From contig MNCI01013895.1 in assembly GCA_015680685.1 (NCBI GenBank), forward strand, positions 612,317 through 676,316: a stretch of DNA of 64,000 nucleotides, read 5' to 3'. How positions within the stretch are numbered: position 1 is the first letter of the stretch; the number at the start of each line of letters is the position of its first letter. Source of the stretch: Gnetum montanum. Its lineage: Eukaryota > Streptophyta > Gnetopsida > Gnetales > Gnetaceae. Below the pieces are notes generated by a model. That model did not search any database, was not told the DNA's origin, and saw only the letters and a list, made by a program, of their open reading frames with translations. Below are positions 11,220-21,600 of the stretch, one piece after another. A program made the translations under genes and the position numbers.

Positions 11220-12571
11220 GGTGATTGGGTATTCACTACACCAGCAAAGAGGAATTCATCGGGGAAATGATTGAAAATTGGATACTCATCCTCTTTACTA
11301 TCCCAGCGCAACTGAGATAAATGATCGGCAATTACATTCTCGGTGCCTTTGCGATCAATCATCGTTAAATCAAACTCTTGTAGGATTACAAGCCATCATA
11401 TAATATGGGGGCTTACCACTGGCTTATTCATGAGGAACTGGATTGCACTATGATATGTGTGTATGAATACTTTGTATCCTAATACATAGTGTCTAAACTT
11501 TTATAGTGCAAACACTACATTCATTAATTCTTTTTCTGTAGTAATGTAGTTAAGTTGTGCACTAGCAATACTTTTACTTGCACGGTGGATGTAATAAGAA
11601 CGTTTCTAGTCATCTAACTACGTAAGTACGGCTCCTAAGGCATAATTGGACGCGTCGATCACGATATGGAACGGTTTGGACCAATCAGGAGCTTATAAAA
11701 CGGGTGTTTCTACCAGCTTCTGTTTCAGAGTTTGGAAAGCTAGTTTGCATTCCTTGGTCTGCTCGAAGGATACATCCTTTATTGTTAGCTCTACTAATGG
11801 TTTGGCAATCTTTGAAAAGTTCTCTATGAATCTCCTATAGTAACCAGTGTGTCCAAGAAATGACCGAACGTCTTTGACAATTTCCAGTTGACGGGTAATT
11901 CCTTGGATGACTTTGATTTTCTCAGGGTCTACCTCTATCCCTATACATGAGATTTTATGCCCAAGTACTATGCCTTCTTGGACCATCAAATGGCTCTTTT
12001 GCCAATTGAGCCTCAAATTAGTTTCTACACATCTTTTCAGCACTTGCTCTAATCAATCCAAGGCTTGATCAAAGTTTGCTCCATAAGTGGAGAAGTCATC
12101 CATAAAGACTTCCACACCATTTCCTATATGTTGCTAAAATATGCTTAGAACTAAGCATTAAAACATTGCAGGGGCATTTCACAAGCCAAATGGCATTTGT
12201 TTGTATGCAAACGTTCCCCAACGATTAGTGAACGTAGTTTTGGCTTGGTCTTCTGGGGCTATTTGTATTTGGTTGTATCCACTATATCCATCCATAGAAT
12301 TATAATAGTGATGCCCTGTGATTATGTCTAAGACTTGGTTAACAAATGGCAATGGAAAGTGATCCTTGAATGTTGTCATGTTTAGTAGCCTAAAATATAT
12401 GCACACCCTCCATTTGCCTCCCTTTTTTGGCATGATTACTAAGGGGCTAACCCATTCACTATCAACAATGGGGTATATGAACCCAGCCTTTAGAAGCTGT
12501 TTGATTTCTTCTTTTACTACTTGCTTCAACTTTAGGTTCAATCGTCTCTGTGGTTGTTTTCGAGGTTTCAT
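11220..12571 (-). pseudogene. gypsy reverse transcriptase and RNase H remnant
   Basis: The frame at 12179-12571 carries the RT fingers and palm (VVKEEIKQLLKAGFIYP, MPKKGGKWRVC, MDGYSGYNQI, YKQMPFGL). The FMDDF catalytic box follows after stops. The frame at 11693-12043 holds the thumb/connection region (GIVLGHKIS, VRSFLGHTGYYRRFI). Below it, 11220-11660 reads as RNase H ending in NVIADHLSQL. Several stops and shifts interrupt the frame. The order RT, RH, IN is that of Ty3/gypsy. Confidence 0.87.
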
Positions 12572-12599
12572 GGAGGAGTCAATGTAAATCCTATGCTAG

Positions 12600-13470
12600 C
12601 ATATCCTAGGATCTATTCCAGTTAATTCTGAATATGACCAGGCAAAGGCTTTTGACCACTTGTTTATTACCTTTAGCAGACTCTCTTTTTGTTGCAGAGT
12701 AAGTTTTGCGTTGATGATTACCGATTTTTCATTCTTAAGAGATGTGTACTCCATACCGGTGGGTAATGGTTTTAGCTCTAGGGGCTCCTATTTAAATTTC
12801 TTAGGAATTTCCAACTTCCCCCAGTTGATGTTTTCAAGGTTAGGACTTGGAAGTTGGCAGTGGACTTGCTCTAATGCGTCTATGCTATCTATGTAAGCGC
12901 AAGCCAAACCCTCAGTTAGTTCCATGCATATAAGTGAGTTGCTTTCTTGATTAGCTATTAGCCACTGGGTGTCTTCTTGTCGTATGGCTGCTGCATATAG
13001 GCCCCTTTGTATATTGATCACTTGTGCACACTAATTGCATGTAGGCAATGTTAAACTTTGCACAAACCATGATCTCTGCATACAATTACACCATGTGTCA
13101 CTGTATGCGATGCATGAAACTTTCTTCTTCTCAATTTTTCCGAAAGTATTTTCCTTAGATATTTCTAGGGAAAGATCACAGATTCCTAGGCACACATCAA
13201 TAGTGCTTAGCCATACCCTTCTCATTATGATTGGGAAGTCCCTCTTACTGTTGTTTACTTGAATCACTAGGAAGTTAGCTGGATACGACCATCCACAAAC
13301 AGTGGTAATAATGTCCTCTACTAATCCTAAGGGAACAGTGATGGATTGGTTGGCTAACTCTAAACGGATGTTGCTCTTTTTTAATGGAGGCAGGTTCTAG
13401 GCCTTGTACATTTATTGGGATATTAGGTTGACACCGGAACCTGAATCCAAAAGAGCTTTGCATGGCTCAT
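12600..13470 (-). pseudogene. gypsy aspartic protease region remnant
   Basis: On the minus strand near 13435 the frame reads KALLDSGSGVNLIS, the DSG active site of retropepsin-like proteases, with an in-frame stop a few codons later. Downstream open pieces at 12788-13267 are probably the spacer between protease and RT. No other conserved motif is visible. Confidence 0.65.
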
Positions 13471-13774
13471 TCCCAATGATTTGTAGATATATCAGGGGAC
13501 TCCCATGATTAGAGAATTTCCTGGGAAGGTGGCCAGCTTTGATCTAATTGGTAACGGCATGTGTTAACATGACCGTATGCGTTGAATGTGATGTTAGGCT
13601 CAAAGGGGGCTCTGAAGCTATATTTGATATGGAGATGTCCAAAGACTCAGCCACTTGTGGTTGCAAAGGCTTGGTTGGACTATTGGCTCTGAAGAAAGGT
13701 CTTTTCTTCATACAGTTGTCAGAACCAACAATAGGTTGAGGATTAACAACCCTTGTGGCATTGTGTTGCTATGG

Positions 13775-15646
13775 CTAAGCAGGGAGTTCACCTTGCATTG
13801 CTGGAGTAGGCGGTAATGGAGCTACTGGTGTGATAGATGCAGCCGAATTTGAAGGATGGTATACTTGTGGAATATTGCCCCTTGGAGAGGAAGTCCTATA
13901 GTACTCGTAGGCTTGGTAGTGATGTTGAGGAGTAATGTGACCAACAGAGTCACGTGGAGAGATTGGATGTTGCACGTAATATCCATATGGGTCAGGTTGC
14001 TGGTAAGGATATTGTTGTCTTGGTGGTGGCATTTCCCATGATTGTAGGTGCTGCCACTATTGATGTTGCTCAATCGGTTGTGGTGGAGTTCCACTTGGAT
14101 AATACATTAAAAGTTGGTGGAACTGCCTTGGGTTACCTTGGGGATAAGGTAACCATCGGGATGTTTGTCGTTTGTTTAATCGTGGATTCAGTGCATACAC
14201 CCTGGACTTTCACAGATGTGAGATCACAGGGCAATATCCCTTAGGATGGTCATATTGACATATCTCGCATCCACTATCATCGTCTGTATCTGAGTCCACA
14301 ACCTCTTCAATAATAGCAACTTTGCCCTTACCTTTGTTACGTGCATTTTCCAATTCTCTCTTTTTTCTTTTGTCATGATAACTACCACGCTCTCTAAACT
14401 CCTCTACTATTTTGAGAACAGTTTGAAACCTACTATCCAAGGAGTCCCACATTTGGTCTACCTTTGCCGATACTTTTGATGTTAACTTTTGGATAGGCAA
14501 GGTTTTCCTATTCACCATCTCTTCGAGTGGTGACTCTTCCTCATCCTCACAAAATCTTACTCCCTTCTTTCGAAGGGAAGGATCTCAGTTATATTCTTCC
14601 GCACTCTCTCTTTCGTAGCTCACCTTCTTCCTTAGCAACTTGCTCCAGTAGTATGTGAATTTGATGGGACCTAAGCTCGAATAACCTTCCTTGGGCATAA
14701 GTCCCAAGGGTTCTTCTCATTTCATGCCCAAGCCCATCTACGAGATGGCGCAGCTAATCCTACTACGAATAACCATGGCTAGGACAACGATGTAATAGTG
14801 CATAATAGCGACCCATGGCAGCGTCCAAGGGTTCATGACTTCCTTGTTTCCATCATTGGATTTGCTTTCATAGGTTAGAAACCCGGGAGTACATTTGGTA
14901 CTTATCGTTGAACAATTCTAACATAGTACTCCACCTACGAATGGATTCCATTTCTAAGGATCGGTACTAGCTTTTAGCTTCTTTTACTAGTGTCCATGGG
15001 AACAACTTAAGTTTTTGCCACTCGTTCTCTATGTTTTGCAAGGCACACGCATCATGAAATGCTTGTAAGTGATTTTGAGGATCATCATTATATCCCCCTT
15101 CAAATTGTGGGATGTTATTCATATCTAACCTCTTGATCCTGCTATCTCTTTGGTGCCTTGTTGGAACTCTCACAACCTCAGTTATGTCTAGCATGCTTCA
15201 AGTAGTGAGTAGGGGTTCATCATGATCATCTTGTTCGTGGCATCTATGGTGCCTACATTGTTCCCTACTCTCCCTTCTTTTATATCATGATTCCCTAGAG
15301 TGCCCTTGTCCTTTGTCTTGGCTATTTTGTCTGTAACTTCCACTTTGTTTTCCCTTATCCTCACAATCTTTTTCTCTATGGTTGCGTTTGGACACTGAAG
15401 GAGAGGGTGGAGGGGACGATGAAGGTGAAGAAGAAGGAGAATCGCCACCATGACGGTGTCTACTACCTTCTCTTCGGTGGTCTCTGCCTCGATCAAAATT
15501 TCGATTAGAATGCCCACCTTTGTCATGTGTCCTTGTTCCTTTTTCAGATACTTTGTGTCCATTGGTATCAGCACTTGGGTTATGAATAGTAGAATGAAGG
15601 TTCTAATACACAACCCCTTGGCCAAAGTCAAGGGGAGGAACATCAT
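13775..15646 (-). pseudogene. gypsy gag remnant
   Basis: Pieces at 14967-15194 (FEGGYNDDPQNHLQAFHDAC, then WQKLKLFPWTL) resemble the retrotransposon gag core. A Lys/Glu-rich piece at 14210-14518 contains CEICQYDHPKGYC, a zinc-knuckle-like cluster. A Pro/Tyr/Gln-rich piece at 13775-14032 follows. Stops and frameshifts separate them. Gag assignment rests on order, composition and the core motif. Confidence 0.65.
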
Positions 15647-16215
15647 TATGTGGGCGACTACCTAAGGCAGGCTCATTACCCTTAATTTTGCTTAAAACGT
15701 GGGGGGCATCCTTTGACCATTTTCCCTTTAAAGACTTATGGTGTCTCTCCTATTGCAAATCCCTTTGACGTTGTGCCTCTGTGGGACAATAGTCTCTCAA
15801 ATCATAGTCTTGCGCAATGTATTCTACGTGTAAGTGTTGCATGCCTATTCATGTGAGAACACGAAGAAGCATGCTTGGGACTGAATGGTCGGGAGGTAAC
15901 ACTATGTTACCTTCCAAGTCACGCCAACGTAGTTGTTTGTCTTTATGGAGAATAAAGGTGAAGTAGGGTACATATTCATCGGGATGAATATATACTACAC
16001 GAAACTATTGAGGGATTAGCGGATCAATGTCATGTGTATCATGCTGCTGATTGCTCCTTGTGTTAGTCCTAGGTGGTGAAGTGTTTTTGTGCAAAGAAAA
16101 AGACATTTTGTCTTGTTCAGCATGCAATGTACTATTATCTTTTCCCTGACCAACCCTAAGGATTCGTTCCAACGATGTGAATAATTTCCTAAGTTTTACT
16201 TAGCGCACAAACAAC

Positions 16216-16237
16216 TAAGTCCCCTGCAACAGCTCCA
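16216..16237 (-). other. gypsy primer binding site
   Basis: Immediately inside the 5' LTR, the minus strand reads TGGAGCTGTTGCAGGGGAC. This is close to the TGGCGCCGTTGCCGGGGA-type site seen in many plant gypsy elements of the Athila/Tat group. Its position one base from the LTR edge fixes the LTR boundary and the element's orientation. Confidence 0.75.
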
Positions 16238-16238
16238 A

Positions 16239-17062
16239 TGATGAGTGACGAGGTACCCCTACGCTCAACCATACAAATACGAGCATTTCACTCACAATCC
16301 GGTGGAATTCCAAGGACTAAGTGCCTATGCACCTTTGTGGGACAATAATGGATTGGTTAATTGTTGTCTTCCCAAACTTACTTGTATGTCACGGTTGTAT
16401 GGTTAAGTAAGCTCGAGGCATATGATTTTTATAGCTTCTATGTGTTTTATATCCTACGCTAGTAAGGAGGGGGAGAGAGATAATTAACTAATCTAATTTA
16501 ACTACTCATTAACTAAGTTCTAATTACTCCTAACACCAGTATCCGTTCTTACTTGACGTACACATCTTGAACCAGTGCAACACTACTGGGATTACCAAAC
16601 GCTAATCGTTACTGGGTTACCAAACGCTACATGCATGCTCGAAGCAGTCGTACTGAGTGTGTTTAACTAAGAGAGTTGTAGGGTGAGAGAAATCATTAAT
16701 CAACTAGGAAAGTATTAAATAATAATTAATGCTAATTAATCTATTCTGAATGCTACAAGGTTTATCATAAAGTTCGTCTTTATTGCCATACACAAAGTGT
16801 ACACAATGCTCGAATAAAGATCCGTTCACTATATGACTCCTACTACGGGCACACAGAAATAATTCTAACTCTAGAGGGAAAAAATGGCAAGAGTTCGGCT
16901 AAGGGACTAACTGTCTAATGTGAAAACCAAGGGCACCACCTCTTATTTATAAGTGAGGAGATAGGCCCCAAAATTGGGTATCCAACATCGCATGGTTGGA
17001 TCTGATATCGTGGACCCCATATCGCGGACACGATATCATGGTCCTGATATCGTGGTTCATCA
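16239..17062 (-). repeat. 5' LTR of the gypsy element
   Basis: An 824-bp LTR with inverted termini TGATGA...TCATCA. The minus-strand TATA box TATAAAT lies at 16945-16951. The U3 end carries several imperfect GATATCGTGG-type palindromic repeats (about 16995-17056). It is similar in direct orientation to 6770-6982 and in inverted orientation to 8580-9534. Confidence 0.85.
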
Positions 17063-17749
17063 CCTAGCAAACATATAAGAACTAGACCAATTTATTTTTA
17101 AATTGTGCTTTTTTTAATACATGTGGTAGGGAAAAGGGGAAGGGGAGGTTGAATTCAATGTTAGTTTCATATGAATGATGTAAGAATTTATTAGATAAAT
17201 TTGATTTTAGTCATTGTATTTTAAAAGATGGGATATTAAATTTGAAGCTAAAATTGAATTTTTACTTACATCCATTAAGATCTTATTTGATCAATTAGAT
17301 TACATTAGTTTCAAAAATTTTTAATGAAATTTCTTTTATATGGTAGCACTAGAATCCCACATGTGACCTAAGAGAACGACATGATACAGAAATAGTTTCC
17401 GTGTGCTCAATGAACCCAACTGACCAATAACATGTTATGTAGTTTTTGAAAAATTAATAAAAGAAGTGTAGGGAATGTGCATCTCTTAGTGGGGAGATTA
17501 TGGGTTCAATTCTTGCCTATGCTTTTGGGTGTGGCAATAGTGAAGTAGCATGGTGGTGGGATCCTTTTTGTTCGTGGGTCACATTGATTGTGCTATGTAG
17601 ATAGGGGTTGTACTAGAGTTGCCTTGCCTTAGAGAAAGAAAAAAAAGAAAAGAAAAAGAAATGAACTTTAACATCTTCTTTAGACCATACATTGAGCTAT
17701 CAAATTTATGCATGAACACCAAATTTAGCAACTAAGAAGAAATAAGAAA

Positions 17750-17815
17750 ACTCATCATCATTATCCTAGCATTGTCCCAACAAAATAGGGTTAGCCAAGA
17801 AATAAGAGTACTACT
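17750..17815 (-). repeat. RTE-type LINE 3' tail
   Basis: Minus strand: GGCTAACCCTATTTTGTTGG, then GACAATGCTAGGATAATGAT and GATGA repeats. The same core occurs at 5965-6115 and 55185-55290, inverted here. Only the terminal part remains. Confidence 0.6.
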
Positions 17816-17924
17816 TGGCATAAATGATTCGAATAGTATGCTTTTACATTATATTATTTTTTTGAGGGTAATGCAATCCAATATCTTTGGAACATTGCCT
17901 CTAGCATGCTTTAGGTGCTAGTAT

Positions 17925-18085
17925 TCATTGTGTTGGAACCTTGAAATAATTGTAACATAGGTACACTCCACCATACATAGTCCAATTAGAACTTTATAAC
18001 TCAACATTGCCCACCAGAATTAAACCAATGACTTGGAGCATTCAAATTAAAAGTCTTACCACTAGGCAATCTATGCTACATATTG
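17925..18085 (-). repeat. tRNA-derived SINE copy
   Basis: On the minus strand, A-box-like TTGCCTAGTGGTAAGACT and B-box-like GGTTTAATTCTGG are followed by GGGCAATGTTGAGTTATAAA and a terminal AAGGTTCCAACAC. At about 160 bp this is the most complete copy of the short form of the family in the window. Confidence 0.65.
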
Positions 18086-18675
18086 ATAAAAAACTGCATA
18101 CTTTACTTTATATTATTTAACTTCAAAGTGAAATTCATTAAACACCTAATTGCAAAAGCAATATTAACCACCAATGCCTCGTATACGTCTAAGATTTTAT
18201 CATTATAAATTTATCATATAGCACTCACATTTAGGCAAGGATTATTTTTAAAAAGTTGCAATGGCTACCCAAAGAACAGTACAGCATCGCCATGCGAAAG
18301 CTACCGTTTATAGCCAATGTGATGTGTTACAATAGAATGCCAATTCGGAAAACTCAAAATAAAAATCAGTGGAATCCATTACCACGCCTCTCAGGAAAAC
18401 GTATAAGTTTAAACAAAAAATTCAGTGACAGAAAACTTCGTTTCATCTGCATCCGAAAACTCTAGCACAATCACAAACAAAACCTCCCTGTGCAAACAGT
18501 TTTGCAGAGAACAAATTTCACTTCCATCGCGGCCTTGAAACCTCAAAAGTTTGTTCGCGTGACATTTAAATTTCAGACACGCAGAGAACACGCACTCGTT
18601 TGGTTTCTTTAGTCCAAGGCAAAACAAACCGAAACTATTATCTTTGTCCGCAGCGATCGTGTTCGTCTGATCGCC

Positions 18676-21600
18676 ATGGCCGACGGCGGCAAGAAGCAGA
18701 ATTCCGCGGTTTCGGAGATCGAAGAAGAAGAAGCTGAAAACGAAGAATATGCAGCAGTGGTGGAGGAAGAGCAAAACGGCGAAAACGGAGCGGACGATGA
18801 AGAAGAAGAAGAAGCAGAAGAAGAAGAAGAGGAAGATCCGGACAAGCTGCAGATGCGCCATGTCGAGAAATTCAGAAAACGCCTTAGCAGCGGCAGCGTG
18901 CCGGTGCGAGTGCACGACATTTTCATAAAAGGTAACGAACGGACCAAGGATTGGGTGATCGAGGCGGAGCTGGAGGATTTGAGGAAGGCGCAGACTATGC
19001 AGGAGCTTATGCAGGCCGCTGCTAGGGCAAACGCAGGCCTGCAAAGGCTCGGCATTTTCGAATCCTCCGTTATCATTCTCAAGGCCGGTCCAAATGAGCT
19101 TCCTGACACTGCAAATGTCGTCGTTGACATTGTTGAGACGCGTAATCCCGTCTCCGGCGATGTTGGCGTCTTTACGAAACCTGAGGTCGGTATATTTCAC
19201 TGTCTCATTTTATTCCAAATTTTCACTATTTCAATATTTCTTCAATCCTCGGGAAATCAATTCCAACGTATGATCAATCCTAAAGTCTTGTATGATTTGA
19301 AAGGTCTTGCAAAGAAAAAATATAAATCTATGGATGCCACAATTCTTCAATTCTTTCACGGCCACAAACAACTTTACCATGCTGTTGTCGGTAGATAATA
19401 GTCTGAAAACGCTTGTGGTTCTTAAGTGTATCTAAGCGTGAGTGATTTGTACAGCATCTTTGATATGAGTAGTTTTTTCGGTATTTCATTGCTTCATTTT
19501 GTTCCAAAATTTTAGTATTTCAATATTTCTTCAATCCTTTCATGACCAAAAACTATTTTATCGTGCTGTTATCGGTAGGTCATAGTCTGAAAACCGCTTG
19601 TAGTGCTTAGGTGCATCTAGCGTGTTCTTCCCTCGTATTCTCTCATGTACTTGAGTATGAGTGATTTTCCAGCATATCTGATATTAGTACTTTTTGGGTA
19701 GACTTGAAAACCTTGCTAGTAGACATGGATAATTATGCAGGTAGCTCGTTTCCTTTCGAGTTGACTCTATGTCCATTTGACCAGAGCCTTGTCAAATTAT
19801 GATTTATTACCAGATATATATTTCTAACATGAAGGAAATTACGATATATTTGTTTTCATGTTATTCACTGCTTTTGGATAATTTTGTACGTACTAGAAAT
19901 TTAAAATTGTAGTATTTGTTATATATGGTTTTTTTTATAATTTTTTATTTTTTGATAGAAGCTAGAGCAGGCGGATTTAATGAAATCTTCTCAGGAGAAG
20001 AGTCATTTCAGCTGTTTAAAACAGTAAAATTTACAGTTGGCCATAAAATAATACGTATATATTCAAAAATTCCTTTATTAACATGTCCCATTATTACACA
20101 AAATAAAACAATGTATTTGCTTATCTTTCTTAACTAGTTATTGGCACACCCATCAATTTTGATTGATTGTTATGCTCTTGTAGCTAGGTTCCCAAAATAT
20201 CAGGCCATGTTACCAATATGAATTTGTTATCTTTGCTTCTGTAGGTCCTTTGGAAGTGGCGTTTCAACTTGTATAAACAACCTGCCTCCAAAAGTGGTCT
20301 GTCTTAGTATCAGGGTGAAACTTTAGCTACACCTTTAGCATGCATGCGCAATTTCCATGTATGATCAATGCCGTGGGTGATAGTTATTTGTGCTTGAGCC
20401 GTTATGAAAACATATTCATTGTGTTATTGGTTGTTAAAAAATGAGTGTTGCCTCCATGATGACATCGAAACGTATTCATAATGTCAGTAGTTGCAACTTT
20501 CAAGCAACCCTGACAGTGGCACATCTAGTGTTTTCTTCCTTCCAAAGTAATAAGTTTTATGTTGCTTCAATTCATTAAGTCAGTCATTTATGAACAAATT
20601 CAGTTTGTGCTGGATCTTATCAGATGCCTTGATATAGGTGTCTCCTGAGCTTTATCTTGGAGCCAAATAGCCCTTTTAAAAGTTTTTTGATCAAGTAAAA
20701 AGAGATTATTTTTGAACAATGAGTCATTAGCTTGGTGGTAAGAGCTTTGACATAGAAACCCCCAGTCACAGGCCTGATTCTAGTGGGCAACACTGAGTTA
20801 TGGATTAAAAAAATTTTGTAAAAGGAATTCTGAAATTGCTCTGTCTGATCCAAGAGGATCTCAGTGGATGTAAGCAAAATGTTAATTTCAATTAATAAAA
20901 TAAGATTTGAAGTACACTGAAGTTATTCTTAGGATCTTAATGATCAACCAATAGGAGAGTATCAAATTTCCAAAAATAAAACAATCATATTAAGGTATTA
21001 ATCTAATCATATCCTCAGTGTGTAAGGCTTAAAGACTGAGGTAGGCAAGTCCCTTTCCATATTTTACTGATAGCCATCACAATCTATCCATATTGATTTT
21101 TGTCCCTTCAAAGTGTTTCAGTTTCTCTCTTTCCAGTTCAAAGATCAGATGTGCTAGCAAAGCACTCTAACTTTTATTAATTCATTGAGTTCCACTGATC
21201 CAAGTCCAAGTTGTTGCAAGATCTTGTAAAGATTTTGGTTTAACAAAATGCTGATTTGTGCCTTTCCAAACTCTGTTCCAAACATGGGCAATCACAAGGC
21301 AGTGTGAAAACACATAACTACGAGCTCCACAAGCATGCTTACAGAAACAACATCTATTAATCATCATCCACTTTCTCTTCAACAATCTATCTATCAATAA
21401 AATTTTCCTTCTTCATGCCAATTCGAAAAAGACATGACATTTAGGGATCAGAGCCACTTTCTTTCAGCAATTATCTTCTTTATCCACTTGAGATGGTGCA
21501 TAAAGTATCATAAGCCTCTGCAATTTTTTAACAATGTTTAATTTTTCATAACTGATTGTTACCATTCTGAGATTTCATACAGTGATTTCTCATCTATGCA

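Larger units (their letters stand above)
6770..17067 (-). mobile_element. decayed Ty3/gypsy LTR retrotransposon
   Basis: A minus-strand element: 5' LTR at 16239-17062, primer binding site just inside it, gag, protease, RT, RNase H and integrase remnants from about 15.65 kb down to about 10.0 kb. A long non-coding 3' region, a purine tract and a truncated 3' LTR (6770-6982) follow. A solo LTR of the same family (8580-9534) has inserted into the 3' region in the opposite orientation. The reading frames carry many stops and frameshifts, so the element is not autonomous. The PBS type and the pol motif NVIADHLSQL suggest a non-chromovirus lineage (Athila/Tat-like); that placement is inference. CCTAG at 17063-17067 may be one half of a target duplication, but its partner is lost with the truncated left end. 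Confidence 0.88.
17068..18675. other. intergenic region upstream of SAM50
   Basis: No gene recognised. It contains a possible tRNA-like relic at about 17480-17620, an RTE tail at 17750-17815 and a SINE at 17925-18085. Minus-strand open frames over 18409-19200 are antisense to the acidic first exon of SAM50 and are not supported. The SAM50 promoter must lie here, but no clear TATA box was identified. Confidence 0.6.

Noticed and set aside
18409-19200. Long minus-strand frames of 173 and 263 residues over SAM50 exon 1
   Set aside because: They are antisense to the Glu-rich coding exon; GAA/GAG repeats produce stop-poor Ser/Phe-rich antisense frames.
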